Below, piece after piece: positions 1 to 11,041 of a stretch of 64,000 nt of DNA. The DNA comes from Ursus arctos. Its lineage: Eukaryota > Chordata > Mammalia > Carnivora > Ursidae. A program made the translations under genes and the position numbers. Positions within the stretch are counted from its first letter, which is position 1. Every line of letters begins with the position of its first letter. The stretch is taken from the NCBI RefSeq assembly GCF_023065955.2, contig NW_026623078.1, positions 11,604,199-11,668,198 on the forward strand, given 5' to 3'. Below the pieces are notes generated by a model. It saw only the letters and a list, made by a program, of their open reading frames with translations. It had not been told where the DNA came from and did no database searches.

Positions 1-1896
1 TTGAATAGGTCTTGTAGCTCACAGCCCTTTTTTTTGTATGAACTTCTCTGATTTGAGAGGTAATCCTTACTTGTCAATGTTATGGAAATTATGGAAAGAT
101 TTACTTCAGTGGTCACATGAATGTGTTCACAACCTATTGCACAATTAAACATTTATAAATTGTCCCTCCCCTTTCCTAAATACTACATCTTACAGAAGAT
201 TTGTATCTTTCGCTTAATGAGTAGCATGCCAACTGGCTGGAGAATTACTGGAAGTTTTGTGAAATGCTTCTTACACAGAGCAGATAGTGCATATGTGCAT
301 GTAACTGATCCAAGCTATAGTGATGTTGAATGTTCATTTTATCTAAAATTAATTTCTTGCTAACAACTGTCATTTTACTAGATTCTTTCACTGAGTATGG
401 CAGTAGTAATGAAGTTTCTTCTAAGTCACTATTTACAAAGTTATAACGTTTTTGGTTTTTGGTTTTTATTAATTTGCTGGTTTTACTGTAAGGGTGATAC
501 TCTTTAAATGCCAATGATTAAAGAACCACAGAACCACAGGACTGGGATGCAACACGATGGGGAAGAGGTCCTTCATTTATGAAGAGCAGATTTCTCACAC
601 CACCAGTGGACTCTTAGTACTATGTTTCTCACATGGAGATCAAAACTGACATGCACCTGCTAGGCATGTTAGGTTGGTCACAAACAATTAGGACAGCCAA
701 TAGAATGGACCAATTCCAAGAAGGAACCAGTGATTTAAGACCGAGTGATTAAAAAAAAAAAAAAAGCAAAGCTGTAGAAGGTCTTGACTGTTAGGCTGGT
801 GTATCTCAGTTGGCCACAAAAGGCTGTAAGACTCCAGAGCTGAGGTGCAATATGAATTCCAGTGCTTCAGAAAGATGATGCAATCATTGTAGAAATGAAA
901 TGGGAGCAAAAGAGCTAGGATAGCATCTTCTCTTTAAAAGAGTAACCAACTTTTTTATACAAAGTACTTAATGAACTATAAATGGGCATATTTGTGTAAA
1001 AATGTTAGTTACCTCTTGAAGGTTCTTCAAAAGGAAAGTTGCAGCACTCACTCTGTGTTTAGACAAATGTCCTAGTTTCTTCCTTCAGCCTCCACATAAG
1101 TGTGTCATTCTTCACCCCCCCCAACTTTCAACTTACCAGCACAGACTGGTTTCTGAGTCAAAACAGGGACTCATTTAAAATACCTTCATTCTCAGGATAC
1201 TTGGGTGGCTCAGTCAGTTAAGCATCTGCCTCCAGCTCAGGTCATGGTCCCGGGGTCCAGGGATCGAGCCCCACGTAGGGCTCCCTGCTCAGCAAGGAGC
1301 CTGCTTCTCCTTCACCTCCACACCCCCATTCTGCTTGCTCACTCCCTCGTGCTCTCTCTCTCTCTCAAGTAAACAAAAATCTATAAAATATCTTTACTCT
1401 CATTTACTTGTTAAAAACAAAAGAGCACCACAGTTGTCAATGGTCATATTTGTGAGCTAATTTTTCCAAAATTTGGTTCTTATCCAGGTTCATTAAAGTT
1501 CTTAGTTGTAATGTGTTCACTGGCTTCAGAAGGTCTTGGATGGCTGAGTTGTTGATATAAAAAGCTTCTCTTGGATCTATGCAATTTTTATAATTATCGA
1601 TTAATTAGATTTGAATGTGAAAATTGGGCAAACTGTTTTGTTTTTATTTTTCTCCAATTTAGAATTTTTGTGGCAGAGATGGGGGGATAAAAATGTGCAT
1701 AAATATTAAAATGTGTTCAGATGAATAATCTGTTGAAAGCAAATATTGACTTCACTTAGAAATGTTCAAATGTGTTTTGTGTAAATGTTGACAGTAGTTT
1801 TAAAGAAGATGAAGAATTACTTTTGTTAAAACAAACAAAAAGGCAAAAATAATCTATCAACCCCATAAGTTATTGTTGTTCTTTCTTGCAACTTAC
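1..1896 (-). other. PXDNL: PXDNL intron 3' of the LRR2 exon (partial)
   Basis: On the minus strand this follows the donor at 1896-1895 (GTAAGT) of the LRR2 exon, so it is the start of the next intron. Apart from one SINE at 1195-1391, an 8-nt C run at 1115-1122 and an A run near 750, I see no exon, RNA gene or recognisable repeat in it. The short open frames here have no recognisable similarity to anything. Confidence 0.75.
1195..1391 (+). mobile_element. Can-SINE (SINEC), full length, old
   Basis: The tRNA-derived head (tggctcagtcagttaagc, A-box-like; ggatcgagcccc, B-box-like) is followed by a CT-rich segment and an A-rich tail. Flanking cttcattctca (1184-1194) and ctttactctca (1392-1402) agree at 9 of 11 positions and look like a decayed target site duplication. 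The divergence suggests an older insertion than the 46 kb and 50 kb copies. Confidence 0.9.
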
Positions 1897-1968
1897 AGAT
1901 AAAGCAAATTTTCAAGTCCTTCAAAAGCATTTCTGGAAATCTGTCTGATTTGGTTGTTGTTCAGGAGA
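1897..1968 (-). CDS. PXDNL: PXDNL exon encoding LRR2 (72 bp, internal)
   Basis: Seen: on the minus strand a T-rich tract and AG (1970-1969) precede the exon and GTAAGT (1896-1891) follows it. The exon is exactly 72 bp with phase-2 boundaries on both sides. With the split leucine codon from the previous exon it reads ..L-LLNNNQIRQISRNAF then EGLENLLYL, a 24-residue leucine-rich repeat (LxxLxLxxNxI...F.GL..L). Known: PXDN and PXDNL have N-terminal LRRs on 72-bp exons, followed by Ig domains and a heme-peroxidase domain. The SRNAFEGLENLLYL stretch matches my memory of PXDNL better than PXDN (which has SGAFEDLENLKYL). PXDNL is a secreted or ER peroxidasin paralogue; the human protein is reported to lack key catalytic residues. 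Inference: orthologous coding exon. There is no stop codon or frameshift. The main alternative is PXDN, which I think less likely. Confidence 0.9.
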
Positions 1969-1988
1969 CTGAAAAAAACAAAAACAAA

Positions 1989-4900
1989 CACAAATTCCAA
2001 AATGAGAAACAGATTCTGCAAATATTACAATAGTTCTACTAGAAATAGTGCTTACAGAGTAGAAAAACATTTACAGATATGTTCACTAAATTTACAAATT
2101 TAAAATTTTCTATACAAAAAAGCTATATTAAAATGTTGGTTTGTCATAAAAGACTTCAAAAATAATTTATATTTATTAAATTACCCTAAAATACCCCTAA
2201 AAGTGGACTATAAACCCTAGGATAAAATAAATTCCTGTTTTCCTGAAGCTTACCATTTAAAAGGAAAATTATCTATGTAGTCACAGTGACAAAGGAATAT
2301 ATTTATAAATAAACAGATGGAGAGTTATATACACTTAGGCTTAAGCATTTTCCTTGGAAAAATAAATATCACTGCTCTGGGCAAACAGTGGACTCTCATT
2401 GTGTATTTGTTGAACTGTCAAACTGAGAGTCAATTACACCATAGGAAGTGAAGCTCTTATTATAGTACTATCAAATGGTCCAAAACTGACTTCTAAAAAA
2501 TCTAGGGAGAAAAATAACAGGTGGCGAAAATAAATTGGATTTGAACAATAAAACAAGTTACAGAAAAATCACCTCTCAACAACTTTGAACGTTTTAGAAA
2601 AAGCACTCTGGCAAATAAAAATTACAGATTTTTTTCCCTAGTAAATACACTTCAAATTTCTTTCAAATTTAAATTATTATGGCATGTCTAAATGCACAGG
2701 GAATGTCTACTAATTGAATTGGCACACATTTTTCTGAATATCCTATACAATTTAAAAACTCCAAAGTTTCTAAAATCTACTGCCAGAGTAAAATGCTAGA
2801 GGATTCACTTTTAGTGTGTTATAAAATATTTGCTTTGTGCTTTTTTTTTTTTCTATGACTTATTAGGAAAACAGAAGTGTTTTGGCCAAGGGAGCGGGTG
2901 ATTATTTTATTCATTATACACACAGAGACAGCCCAGAGACCCCAAATTCGACTACCTACTCAAACATACCTCACTTCTAAAGGTTCAGCCACACAATTAA
3001 TTCCCCAAATAGCATTTGAAGCTACTATTCAACACCCCACCTATGGTACCAAAGCCACTCCTTGCCAATTATTCCAAGTGTTCTGGCCACCAGGGAGGTA
3101 GAAAAATCAATCTACAGTATGCATTAGAGTTGATGCCATACAGAGATAATGTCCATTTTTATGGATAATTTTTAGCTTCAGTCAATGATCCCAGCAACTT
3201 TATAGTCTACCATGGGTCCAAGAAATTTTTTAAGCTAACTAAAAGCAACACACTTAGTTAATATCTGGTTAATACCAGTCACAGACGTTGTCCTGAGAAA
3301 ATTTGTTATTTAGTTACTCCATCTATTGTTACTTGAAGAATGCCTATTCTAACCCACATTTTATTAAATATATGCACCAACACATACAGAAAAAAGTATA
3401 TGTATGTATGCACACATGCATATATACATATAGTTATATGTAGATGTGTGCACATAGATATAATGCATATGTGTACATATAGATGCATATTTGTGTATAC
3501 AGGTTCATGTGTGTATGCATACGTGCATATATATACACTACATATGCGTGTGATTTGTGAATCTTCTATGTGATATTGATATGTGTGGTACATGATATGT
3601 GTATACAGTCTCAATCTCATCTGAACCACAGAATATAGGAAACTGACTATTTTCTTAATTGTCCCAAGAATGGTGCCTAGGAAAGGAGCTGATCCATTTA
3701 GCACAAAGGATGCCTTTGGGTCATTAGTGCCTCATTCTCTTACAATACCAGAACTGAAAAAGGAAAAGATACTATTTATCATAATTCATCTTTCTTCAGT
3801 ATATAAAATGTGCTCAAAGCCTATGTTTCTGCATATTCTTACATAGTTATCTAAATTTTGGTGAAAATAAAAAAACATTAAATTTCTAAAATTGCACTGA
3901 CATTGTTTTTATTTCTTGAACATTGTAATTCAACATGAATGTTAACAATCTAACATATGAGATCAAGCAACTTAACTCAGGTTGTCTCGGGAATGTTTTT
4001 ATTTTTGATAAGAAACAAATTCATTACAGTGGTTCACAGTTGAATGTGTTTTCCAATCACAAGTACATATGTCTTATTAAGGTTTATTCAAAACATTATG
4101 TATTCTATCAAAATATCTTTGTTATAGTTTTAATGGATGGAATATTTTACTAGCAATGTTTTGGCTAAGTGATTATAAAGACTGTCATATATATATCATT
4201 TTTTTGTTTTATTCTTCATAAAGTAGATGTATTCGAAATTTATGAGTGATTCTACTGACATTCAGAGCATAAAACAATATCTAACATTCTTTCACAAAAA
4301 ATCAATGCAAGCTTGAGGAAATGTGTGGTTATATTCTATATCCTAATACTGCCTGTGATGCCAAAGAGGGGAAAAAAAGAAAAAAGCAGCAAGCAAAACT
4401 CTCAAGAAAAATATTATACTTTAATTGTGGAAACAAAATAACTCCTGAAAACAGGAGATCTGCCATCCTGTTGACCAAGCCTTGGGGGAGAAAAACCAGC
4501 AATAGACAAACAGGCCTGTTTTATTAATTGCCTCTTTCATTGTTGAAACAGTCTTATACACAACATGCACACACATACTTGTACATTTGATATACATACA
4601 CATGTGTACCGTGTGGGTGGAAATATTTTGTTAAAAAGCAGTTAGTAGCTATTAGGGAAGTTAAAAGCTTTTTGCATGGTTATGTATTCATCATAGTAGG
4701 TAGAAGTAAAATAGAGCTTTCTCCTGTGCCACATAAAATTTCCATTCAAGGTAATGCCAAAAGTTACTCTGAAAATGAATCATTATACCCACATTTAAAT
4801 ACAAATAAGATAGTTTGGGGTTTTTTGTAAGTGGTAATAATGTTAACCTACTTCTGCTTTATAATTATGTTTACTTTTCATTTGGACACTCTCCAGAAAT

Positions 4901-5400
4901 ATGGTTCTGCTACCCTTAACATTCAGGGTTGTGCACTTCATTTCCATGCTTACTAAAGTAAATAGTCTAAAACTTTCAATAACCATAAACCATGATTCCT
5001 GAGTTATTTGCATAGTTACCAAGTAAGAGATTCTTGGCCAAAGTCAGTAAGGACTATATTTTGGAAATCTGCCACCACTAATGCCACCAAAAATATTTAC
5101 ATTATTATAAGCACCACATAAATCATTTGCAGTTCAAAACAGTGAAAACAAAAAACAAAAAAAAAGGCAAGGGATGGCAGAGGAAAGGAAGGAAAAAATC
5201 AGGCAGATTTAAAGAACACACTTCTTCAATCGGATATATCAACACTTCTTCATGCATATTTCTCAAAGGAAAAGGCCGATTTACGTGAGAAATCTCTCTG
5301 TGAGTGACAAATTCTTTCACAGATCCAATAAATAAACTGCCTTATCTTTAGAAATTTTAAGACTTCAAAATTTAAATGTTCTGAAGTAAAAGAAAGATAC
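1989..5400. other. Intronic sequence with no recognised repeat
   Basis: AT-rich unique sequence. It holds a degenerate alternating TG/CA/TA tract (3368-3610), a T run near 2840 and an A-rich stretch near 5145-5165. The open frames, including the 132-residue one over 3306-3704 on the minus strand, are translations of simple sequence and are not genes. Confidence 0.6.
3368..3610. repeat. Degenerate (TG/CA/TA)n alternating purine-pyrimidine tract
   Basis: About 240 bp of interrupted tgtatg, gtgcaca, catata and atgtgta units. No single period is maintained, so it looks like an old, decayed dinucleotide/tetranucleotide microsatellite. The alternating R-Y character gives Z-DNA potential. Confidence 0.6.
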
Positions 5401-5419
5401 AGATATCTGAAAATTTGTA

Positions 5420-6010
5420 CTGATAGTCATTTGTTTCTTTTTCTGTAAATTAAATAGTTCCTTTCTCTGTATTTCTACTTGGTTCTTTGTCTTTATTAAT
5501 TTGTTAGGAACTCTTTGCATGTAAAAAAAAATAAATTTTTGCTTATAACGTGTTAGAAATAGTATTTCAAAGTATGGTTTGTACTTTCAGCTCTCTTTAT
5601 TATTTGTATCATACAGATGTTTTAAATCTTTATGTAATGAAATTTGTTAGTCATTTCTGTCATTTCTTTCATACTTTTGGGATTTTGTATCCTGCTTAGG
5701 CTTGTCTGAATGTAAAATTACATTAAAAGATTATTTTTCCTTAAGCTATTGGGGTTTTATTTTAATGCTTAAATATTTGACTTATCTGGAGTTAATTTTT
5801 TATTTTTTCCAAATTAGTTGTGTATTGTCATTATTATTGACTGACATAGTCATATTTCCTCTATGATCTGCAATGTTAATATACTCATATACATATCTCT
5901 GACATGCACTGGGTCTATTTCTAGACAAATTAGAATGGAAATATTTCAAATAGTGTTGTTTTCTGTTTATTTTCTATATAAGGTAGTTTCTATCCTTCTT
6001 CTTTTTTACT
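5420..6010 (-). mobile_element. Ancient L1M ORF2 remnant
   Basis: The plus strand reads like the reverse complement of the C-terminal third of L1 ORF2: phrases such as 'tttattaatttgttaggaac', 'gtatcctgcttaggcttgtc', 'tgacttatctggagttaatt' and 'gggtctatttctagaca' occur in the expected order. It is heavily diverged with many indels and no coding potential. It may continue to about 6290 beyond the U6-like fragment. Confidence 0.65.
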
Positions 6011-6098
6011 ATTTCAATAGTTATTTTCACATCCACAACCCCACACCTCCACTCCACCCCCAATCCCATACACTTCAGGAACATTCTTCAAATTCAAT

Positions 6099-6123
6099 GT
6101 GCTCACTTCAGCAGCACTTATAC
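6099..6123 (+). pseudogene. U6 snRNA 5'-end fragment (retro-derived)
   Basis: gtgctcacttcagcagcact plus tatac matches the first 25 nt of U6 snRNA with three substitutions. It is flanked by 9-bp direct repeats, caaattcaa at 6089-6097 and 6123-6131, which resemble a target site duplication, and an A run follows (6130-6139). The rest of U6 (about 80 nt, including the 3' stem and oligo-U) is absent, so it cannot be functional. It sits inside or next to L1M-derived sequence. Confidence 0.6.
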
Positions 6124-6299
6124 AAATTCAAAAAAAAAATCCTTTGGCTACTTTAATTAACATTTAAATTTTACCATTGTGACTTCACCTATCTAAGAAT
6201 GTGATTTGTCTTTCCACTTATCTAAACTGTCTATCTAAAATAAATATTCTCCTTTCAGGTGAATGTGGTATTTCCATTATACAATCATATCTTATGCTG

Positions 6300-8560
6300 A
6301 CCATGATACTTTTGTCTTCTTTCCATAGTGGTAACTCATGTCTCTCTTTGACCTAATGCCATGGAATAACAACTCTTTAAGATGTACTTTTAAATAAGGG
6401 TGACAATGGACGTTATTTTAGTCTTGCATCCTAAAGAATTATGATAGTTTCAGACTAGAAGTTTTAGAAGGGAGAAAAAAAAAAGAATGCACCAGTCAAG
6501 TGTAAACAAGGAAATAGGACATTGACAAAATATTGCAATTGTGCTCATAATTTGTTTTACCACAAATAATTATTATTACAAGCAGTAACTAAAAATATGA
6601 CATTTTTAGATCTATACCAAAACCAATGAAGGGGTGCATTTTTAGTAGTATAGCAGGCATACTATAACTGCTTTAAGAAACCTCCCCTCAAATTATAATA
6701 AAATGAGTATATTTTCCAATCCATAAAATCCATTATTAAAATTAAAAAATTTGTCTATACATTGGATTTCTAAAAATCTTAGGTCTTAATGTTATTTTAA
6801 GATACATTAATTGCAAGCTTTTTTTACTATTCTAAATCTAAATGCACTATACATACATACATACATACATACAAGAGCTATTATGTCATCGCCTAACACA
6901 CAGAGCCAATGTCTATTTCTCTGAGCTCACAAAGTATGAGAAACATATCATCTTCATATGGCTTCTATTTTAGTAGAACTATAATGCTACATAAATAATC
7001 TGTGTTAACTATAGAAAAAATAGAAAATACAGACATGCACAAAGAAAGTTAAAAAAAAGAAAAAAATACTACTCAGAAATAACTACTTTGGATAATATCT
7101 CCCAAACTTTAGATAGAAGGATTCAATGTTTGTAAATTGCACATAGTCAGATACTAGTATTTTTGTGTTTTCTTATATTCTTGTATTATACCATATTAAA
7201 TACATATATTCTTCCTGGGATATGATTATGAAAGATATGATGACATACACTAAGTCAAAGACATTTCTCTCACCATTTATGCACATATAGTTAACAAAAT
7301 TAAATCTATTTTGGAGGAGTCAAGCTATGAAATTTGAAATTAACAAACAGGATAATTTTATAGATTTGCTGAAATGTAAAATAAGTCAGATTAAATACTA
7401 TTTTCCGATTTTCCTGAACTTTCATCCAGATTTAGCCATTTGAGTATTTCTTGCTAATCAGTTATGATCATGCTTTATATAATATAAAAAATTTTTTTAA
7501 AAGAGAAAGGATCTAAATTCAATAATGTGAAATGCCTACATATGGTCGTCATTAAAACTAATATATATGCGTATATATATTCATGTTAAAAAGAAAATCC
7601 CAAGGCCATGTATACAGGATAATAATATCATAGATAAGGTTCTTAAATTATGAGTTTAATAATAAATAATATTAATTTTTTAATGTTGAATAAAAGAAAA
7701 ATTAAGGTTAGATGCTCTTCCAAAAAAAAAAAATGCCAGATGCTATATGATTGTGGATTGTGGCATGATTGACTTCAGGAAACAAGGAAAATCACCTCTT
7801 GTTAAATTACATCTGTGATGAGGAGCTGATGTCATCTTGCAGTATAGAGCATCATAGAATGTTAGACCTAAAGAGACTTTAAAAGTTATTTCATTTTGAA
7901 TGTCTTGATTTGTTTTGACTCTGATTCAATAGTGAAACTGATGAAACATGAGTCTATCTTATCATAGGTTATTTTCAATGAAGTGAACATGTGCCTTTCA
8001 GAGATTGATGGCTAGCAAAGTGATCACTCATATTCTATTGGAGATGCTAAATAGATGAAGCTTCATCCTCATGGTTCTTGCATAGCTCAATGACAAAACA
8101 AAGCATAATAAACCTTCAGGTATAAGCATTTACCAGTATTAGAAATAATACTCTAAGGTATTTAAAGTTGACCACAACTTCCCAAAAACCTTTCTTAACT
8201 AAAATGTGCCTTATACAATGGAAAGAACTTACCCTCCCACCTCATAAAATTTACTAAAATGTATGTATTTGGGATATTTTCTTTCTGATAAACTAACATG
8301 CTTAGATATATTGTGGAATACAATCTGATTGACCCATATTTTTAATGAGGCACTCTAGAGAGAAATATTTTATTGAATGTCAAGCTCCAGCATCCCACCA
8401 CCCATTCTGTATAGTGGTAGACCTGGAAAGTGAAAGGGACACAAGTAGAAGAATTTTCCACACCCTCAGATGACTGTTCCTATACAGTCCAAGGCATCCC
8501 AGCTGCCAAACACTGCAGGTCAGCTTTGAGAGTTAATTTTCTCTAATAGCAGTAATTAAT
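6300..8560. other. Intronic AT-rich sequence, no gene seen
   Basis: It holds a short (CATA)n microsatellite at 6848-6872, a TA-rich patch around 7560-7580 and A runs near 6475 and 7722-7733. I recognise no exon, RNA gene or assignable transposon. Confidence 0.55.
6848..6872. repeat. (CATA)n microsatellite
   Basis: About six tandem catacata-type tetranucleotide units, nearly perfect. Confidence 0.9.
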
Positions 8561-8577
8561 ATGATCTTATTTTCTTT

Positions 8578-8784
8578 TCTTTTTGTTTTGTTTTTTTTTT
8601 TTTTTTAGATTTTATTTATTTGATATATATAGAGAGAGCACAAACAGGGGGAGCAGCAGGCAGAGTAAGAAGGAGAAGCAGACTCCCTGCTGAGGAGGGA
8701 GCCTGATGCTCATCCCAGTCCCTGAGATCATGACCTGAGCCGAAGACAGACGTTTAACCAACTGAGCCACCCAGGCACCCCATT
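8578..8784 (-). mobile_element. Can-SINE, full length, minus orientation
   Basis: The T-rich tail lies on the left and the tRNA head, reverse complemented (gagccacccaggcacccc), on the right. The target site duplication atgatcttattttcttt (8561-8577) and atgatctcattttcttt (8785-8801) spans 17 bp with one mismatch. Confidence 0.93.
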
Positions 8785-9733
8785 ATGATCTCATTTTCTT
8801 TGTCAACCTCAGGAGGCTGCAATCCCTAATGATCATAATGAAGATGACATGAAGCCTATTTATTTTAAGCTCTTGGGCTGCTCATTATCACCATGACTCT
8901 CAACCAATTGTCTATCCCTACTGCCAGTAATCAAATGGCAGATTATTAGAATTAGTGCGAAACCACTATACTATCAGGAAGAATGCCTCTTCTGCCCACC
9001 AATACATCTCAGCACAATAAAAAAGCAGATGGATACTTTGTTGCTCATCTTCTCAGGGCACCGCTTTCATTGACCTCTGGGTTTTCTTTTTAATCATAAT
9101 GCCATGAAGAATTAATAAGGTAAAGAAAAAGAGAAAATTAATTGAGTGAGGCAAAAGAAAAGGCTCCTTTCATTTCCTGCTTTGACCTTTATTTTCAGTG
9201 ACCCTTGAATGTGGAAATACTCAAATCGATGAGATGCTCTCTCAAGTCACTTAACCCAGACTCCAGCCCTCTTCCAATTCTGCCAGGATTAACCTGAAAA
9301 CTCTCAAGATTCCATTCTGTTAGCTATGCCTTCTTATAAAGCCATTTCTAAGGCTTTTATGGCTAAGGATGAATGACAGTCTTGAAAGAGAGACTCTAGG
9401 GCATTACAAGAAGCACTATTTAATAAAAAGATAATGTGTTCTAATCCTCAATAAACCTCTTTAATTACTTAATATTTTGGAGTTTGAGTTTGGCCATCTG
9501 CAATTTTTTTAAGTAAATCATAATAATAACATTGATCTGGTGATTCCAGAGTTAACACGGGATTATAATAAGATAATATATATGAAAATATAAACTAGAG
9601 GGAAGTAGGGTTGGTTATTTATAAAGTATGAGGATTACAGTAGAGACAGGGTGGTAAAGGATTACCTGGAGATAAGGGTTTCTTCTTGGGAAGATACCTC
9701 AGGAAGTCCAATGGAATATAGTGTCCCCTAGAC

Positions 9734-9924
9734 CAGGGTCCTCAACCTTAGCTGTGTTGATATTTGAAGCCAGATAATTCTGTGTTGGGAGGTGTGTTGT
9801 CCTCTGAATTGTAGGATAGTTAGTAGCACCCCTGAGCTCTATCTTTCAGATGTTGGTGCCTCCCCTTCTCCAATTGTGTCAAATATCCCCTGTGGAGAGA
9901 AACCATGCCAGATGGGAACCACTG
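9734..9924 (-). mobile_element. MER5A (hAT-Charlie MITE-like DNA transposon)
   Basis: About 190 bp with termini cagggtcctcaacc and gggaaccactg, which match the inverted-repeat ends of MER5A. The interior phrases gataattctgtgttg and aggatagttagtagcacccctg also fit. The 8-bp flanks CCCTAGAC and TCCTAGAT agree at 6 of 8 positions, as expected for a hAT target duplication around CTAG. Non-autonomous and ancient. Confidence 0.85.
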
Positions 9925-9932
9925 TCCTAGAT

Positions 9933-11041
9933 TCTTAGGCCTCAAGAAGGATCCCAGCCATAGTCTCCAGTTTCCAGCCTCAATTTTCAGATATAAGGGA
10001 GTAATAACTAATATGAATGATATACAGTAGTCACAAAATTTATTTTGGTGTTATGGCAGCCTACCATCTCACTTCCTACAGGTTAAATGTCAAGGTTGAT
10101 CAAAGTATGAGAAAGGAGAGAGCAGCAGGCAGAATCTAGAGGTGGGAAGCAGGTAGCTAAGGTGAATCAAGAGAGTGAATCGACATGGTGATAGAGGTGA
10201 AGAGAATTGGTAGGAAATAGAAAACAATAGTAAGACAACTCACAAACAGACCAACTGAGGTGTAAGTATGAATCTAAGAGCAAGAATAACATAGGCAAAA
10301 ATGAGAAAAACCAGGAATCACTAAAGGGAAATAAAGAGCAAGAGTGTTTGTGTGTTTTCAGAAAAACCCCTGGATGGCCATTTACTGCTTTAAACATCCT
10401 ATATTTCAACTTGTTCCTCATGGGGTTGAGGGAAGCTCCCAACATCTCAAATGTACAGAGAGAGGCTTCTGATACCACCAGGTAACAACCATCATACCTG
10501 GACAACTGCCTGGTGGCTGCCCCTCCAAAAACCATGATAGTTCTTTTACTGTCCTGTATATGCCATGTTCTTAAAGGCCCATTATTCGTGCATTTGTTAC
10601 TATTTACCTGATGAAACTAAATAACAAGGTCACAAGTTACTGACCTTCTTCAATACCTCTCAATTTTTTTCAACAGTCAGTTCTAGCCTCCAGGAGTGGA
10701 TCTAACACATTAAATTTAATCAAAGAAAAGGAAAGGAGAGCACAAGGTTTGTCCAAAGGTTTAGCTCCTTGAGGTAATTGGCCTAAACACAAATTACATT
10801 TTTGGTCCCTATAAGAAGAGGTGCCCCACTTAACCACCTTGCTCTGCTCCCCTCAATCACTGGTCAACATTTTAGAGCACGACACTTGAGCAGTTTGGGA
10901 CTAATAGGACTTGGATTCCACCTGGATTAAGCTTTTTAAGTGTCTAACCCATCATTAGCATGGTACAGAGCCCTGGGCATACATCAGATACATTTTCAAT
11001 AAATTAGTGTAAAATTATTATTTATAATAGTATAAAAAATT
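9933..11041. other. Intronic sequence, no gene seen
   Basis: Mostly unique. The end (about 10955-11010, 'gtacagagccctgggcatacatc ... aataaatt') resembles the 3' tail of a MIR/L2 element. The 122-residue open frame on the minus strand at 10167-10535 has no recognisable domain. Confidence 0.5.

Noticed and set aside
1195..1260. tRNA-like heads of the SINEs as tRNA genes
   Set aside because: They have A/B-box-like sequence but no cloverleaf-compatible acceptor stem and continue into SINE bodies.
3087..3098. CTCF-like ccaccagggagg
   Set aside because: Only the first half of the core fits; three mismatches in the second half.
3306..3704. 132-residue open frame on the minus strand
   Set aside because: Translation of the TG/CA/TA tract (His/Tyr/Thr/Cys-rich); simple-sequence artefact.
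10167..10535. 122-residue minus-strand frame
   Set aside because: No homologous domain, no splice or promoter context, low-complexity hydrophobic stretches.
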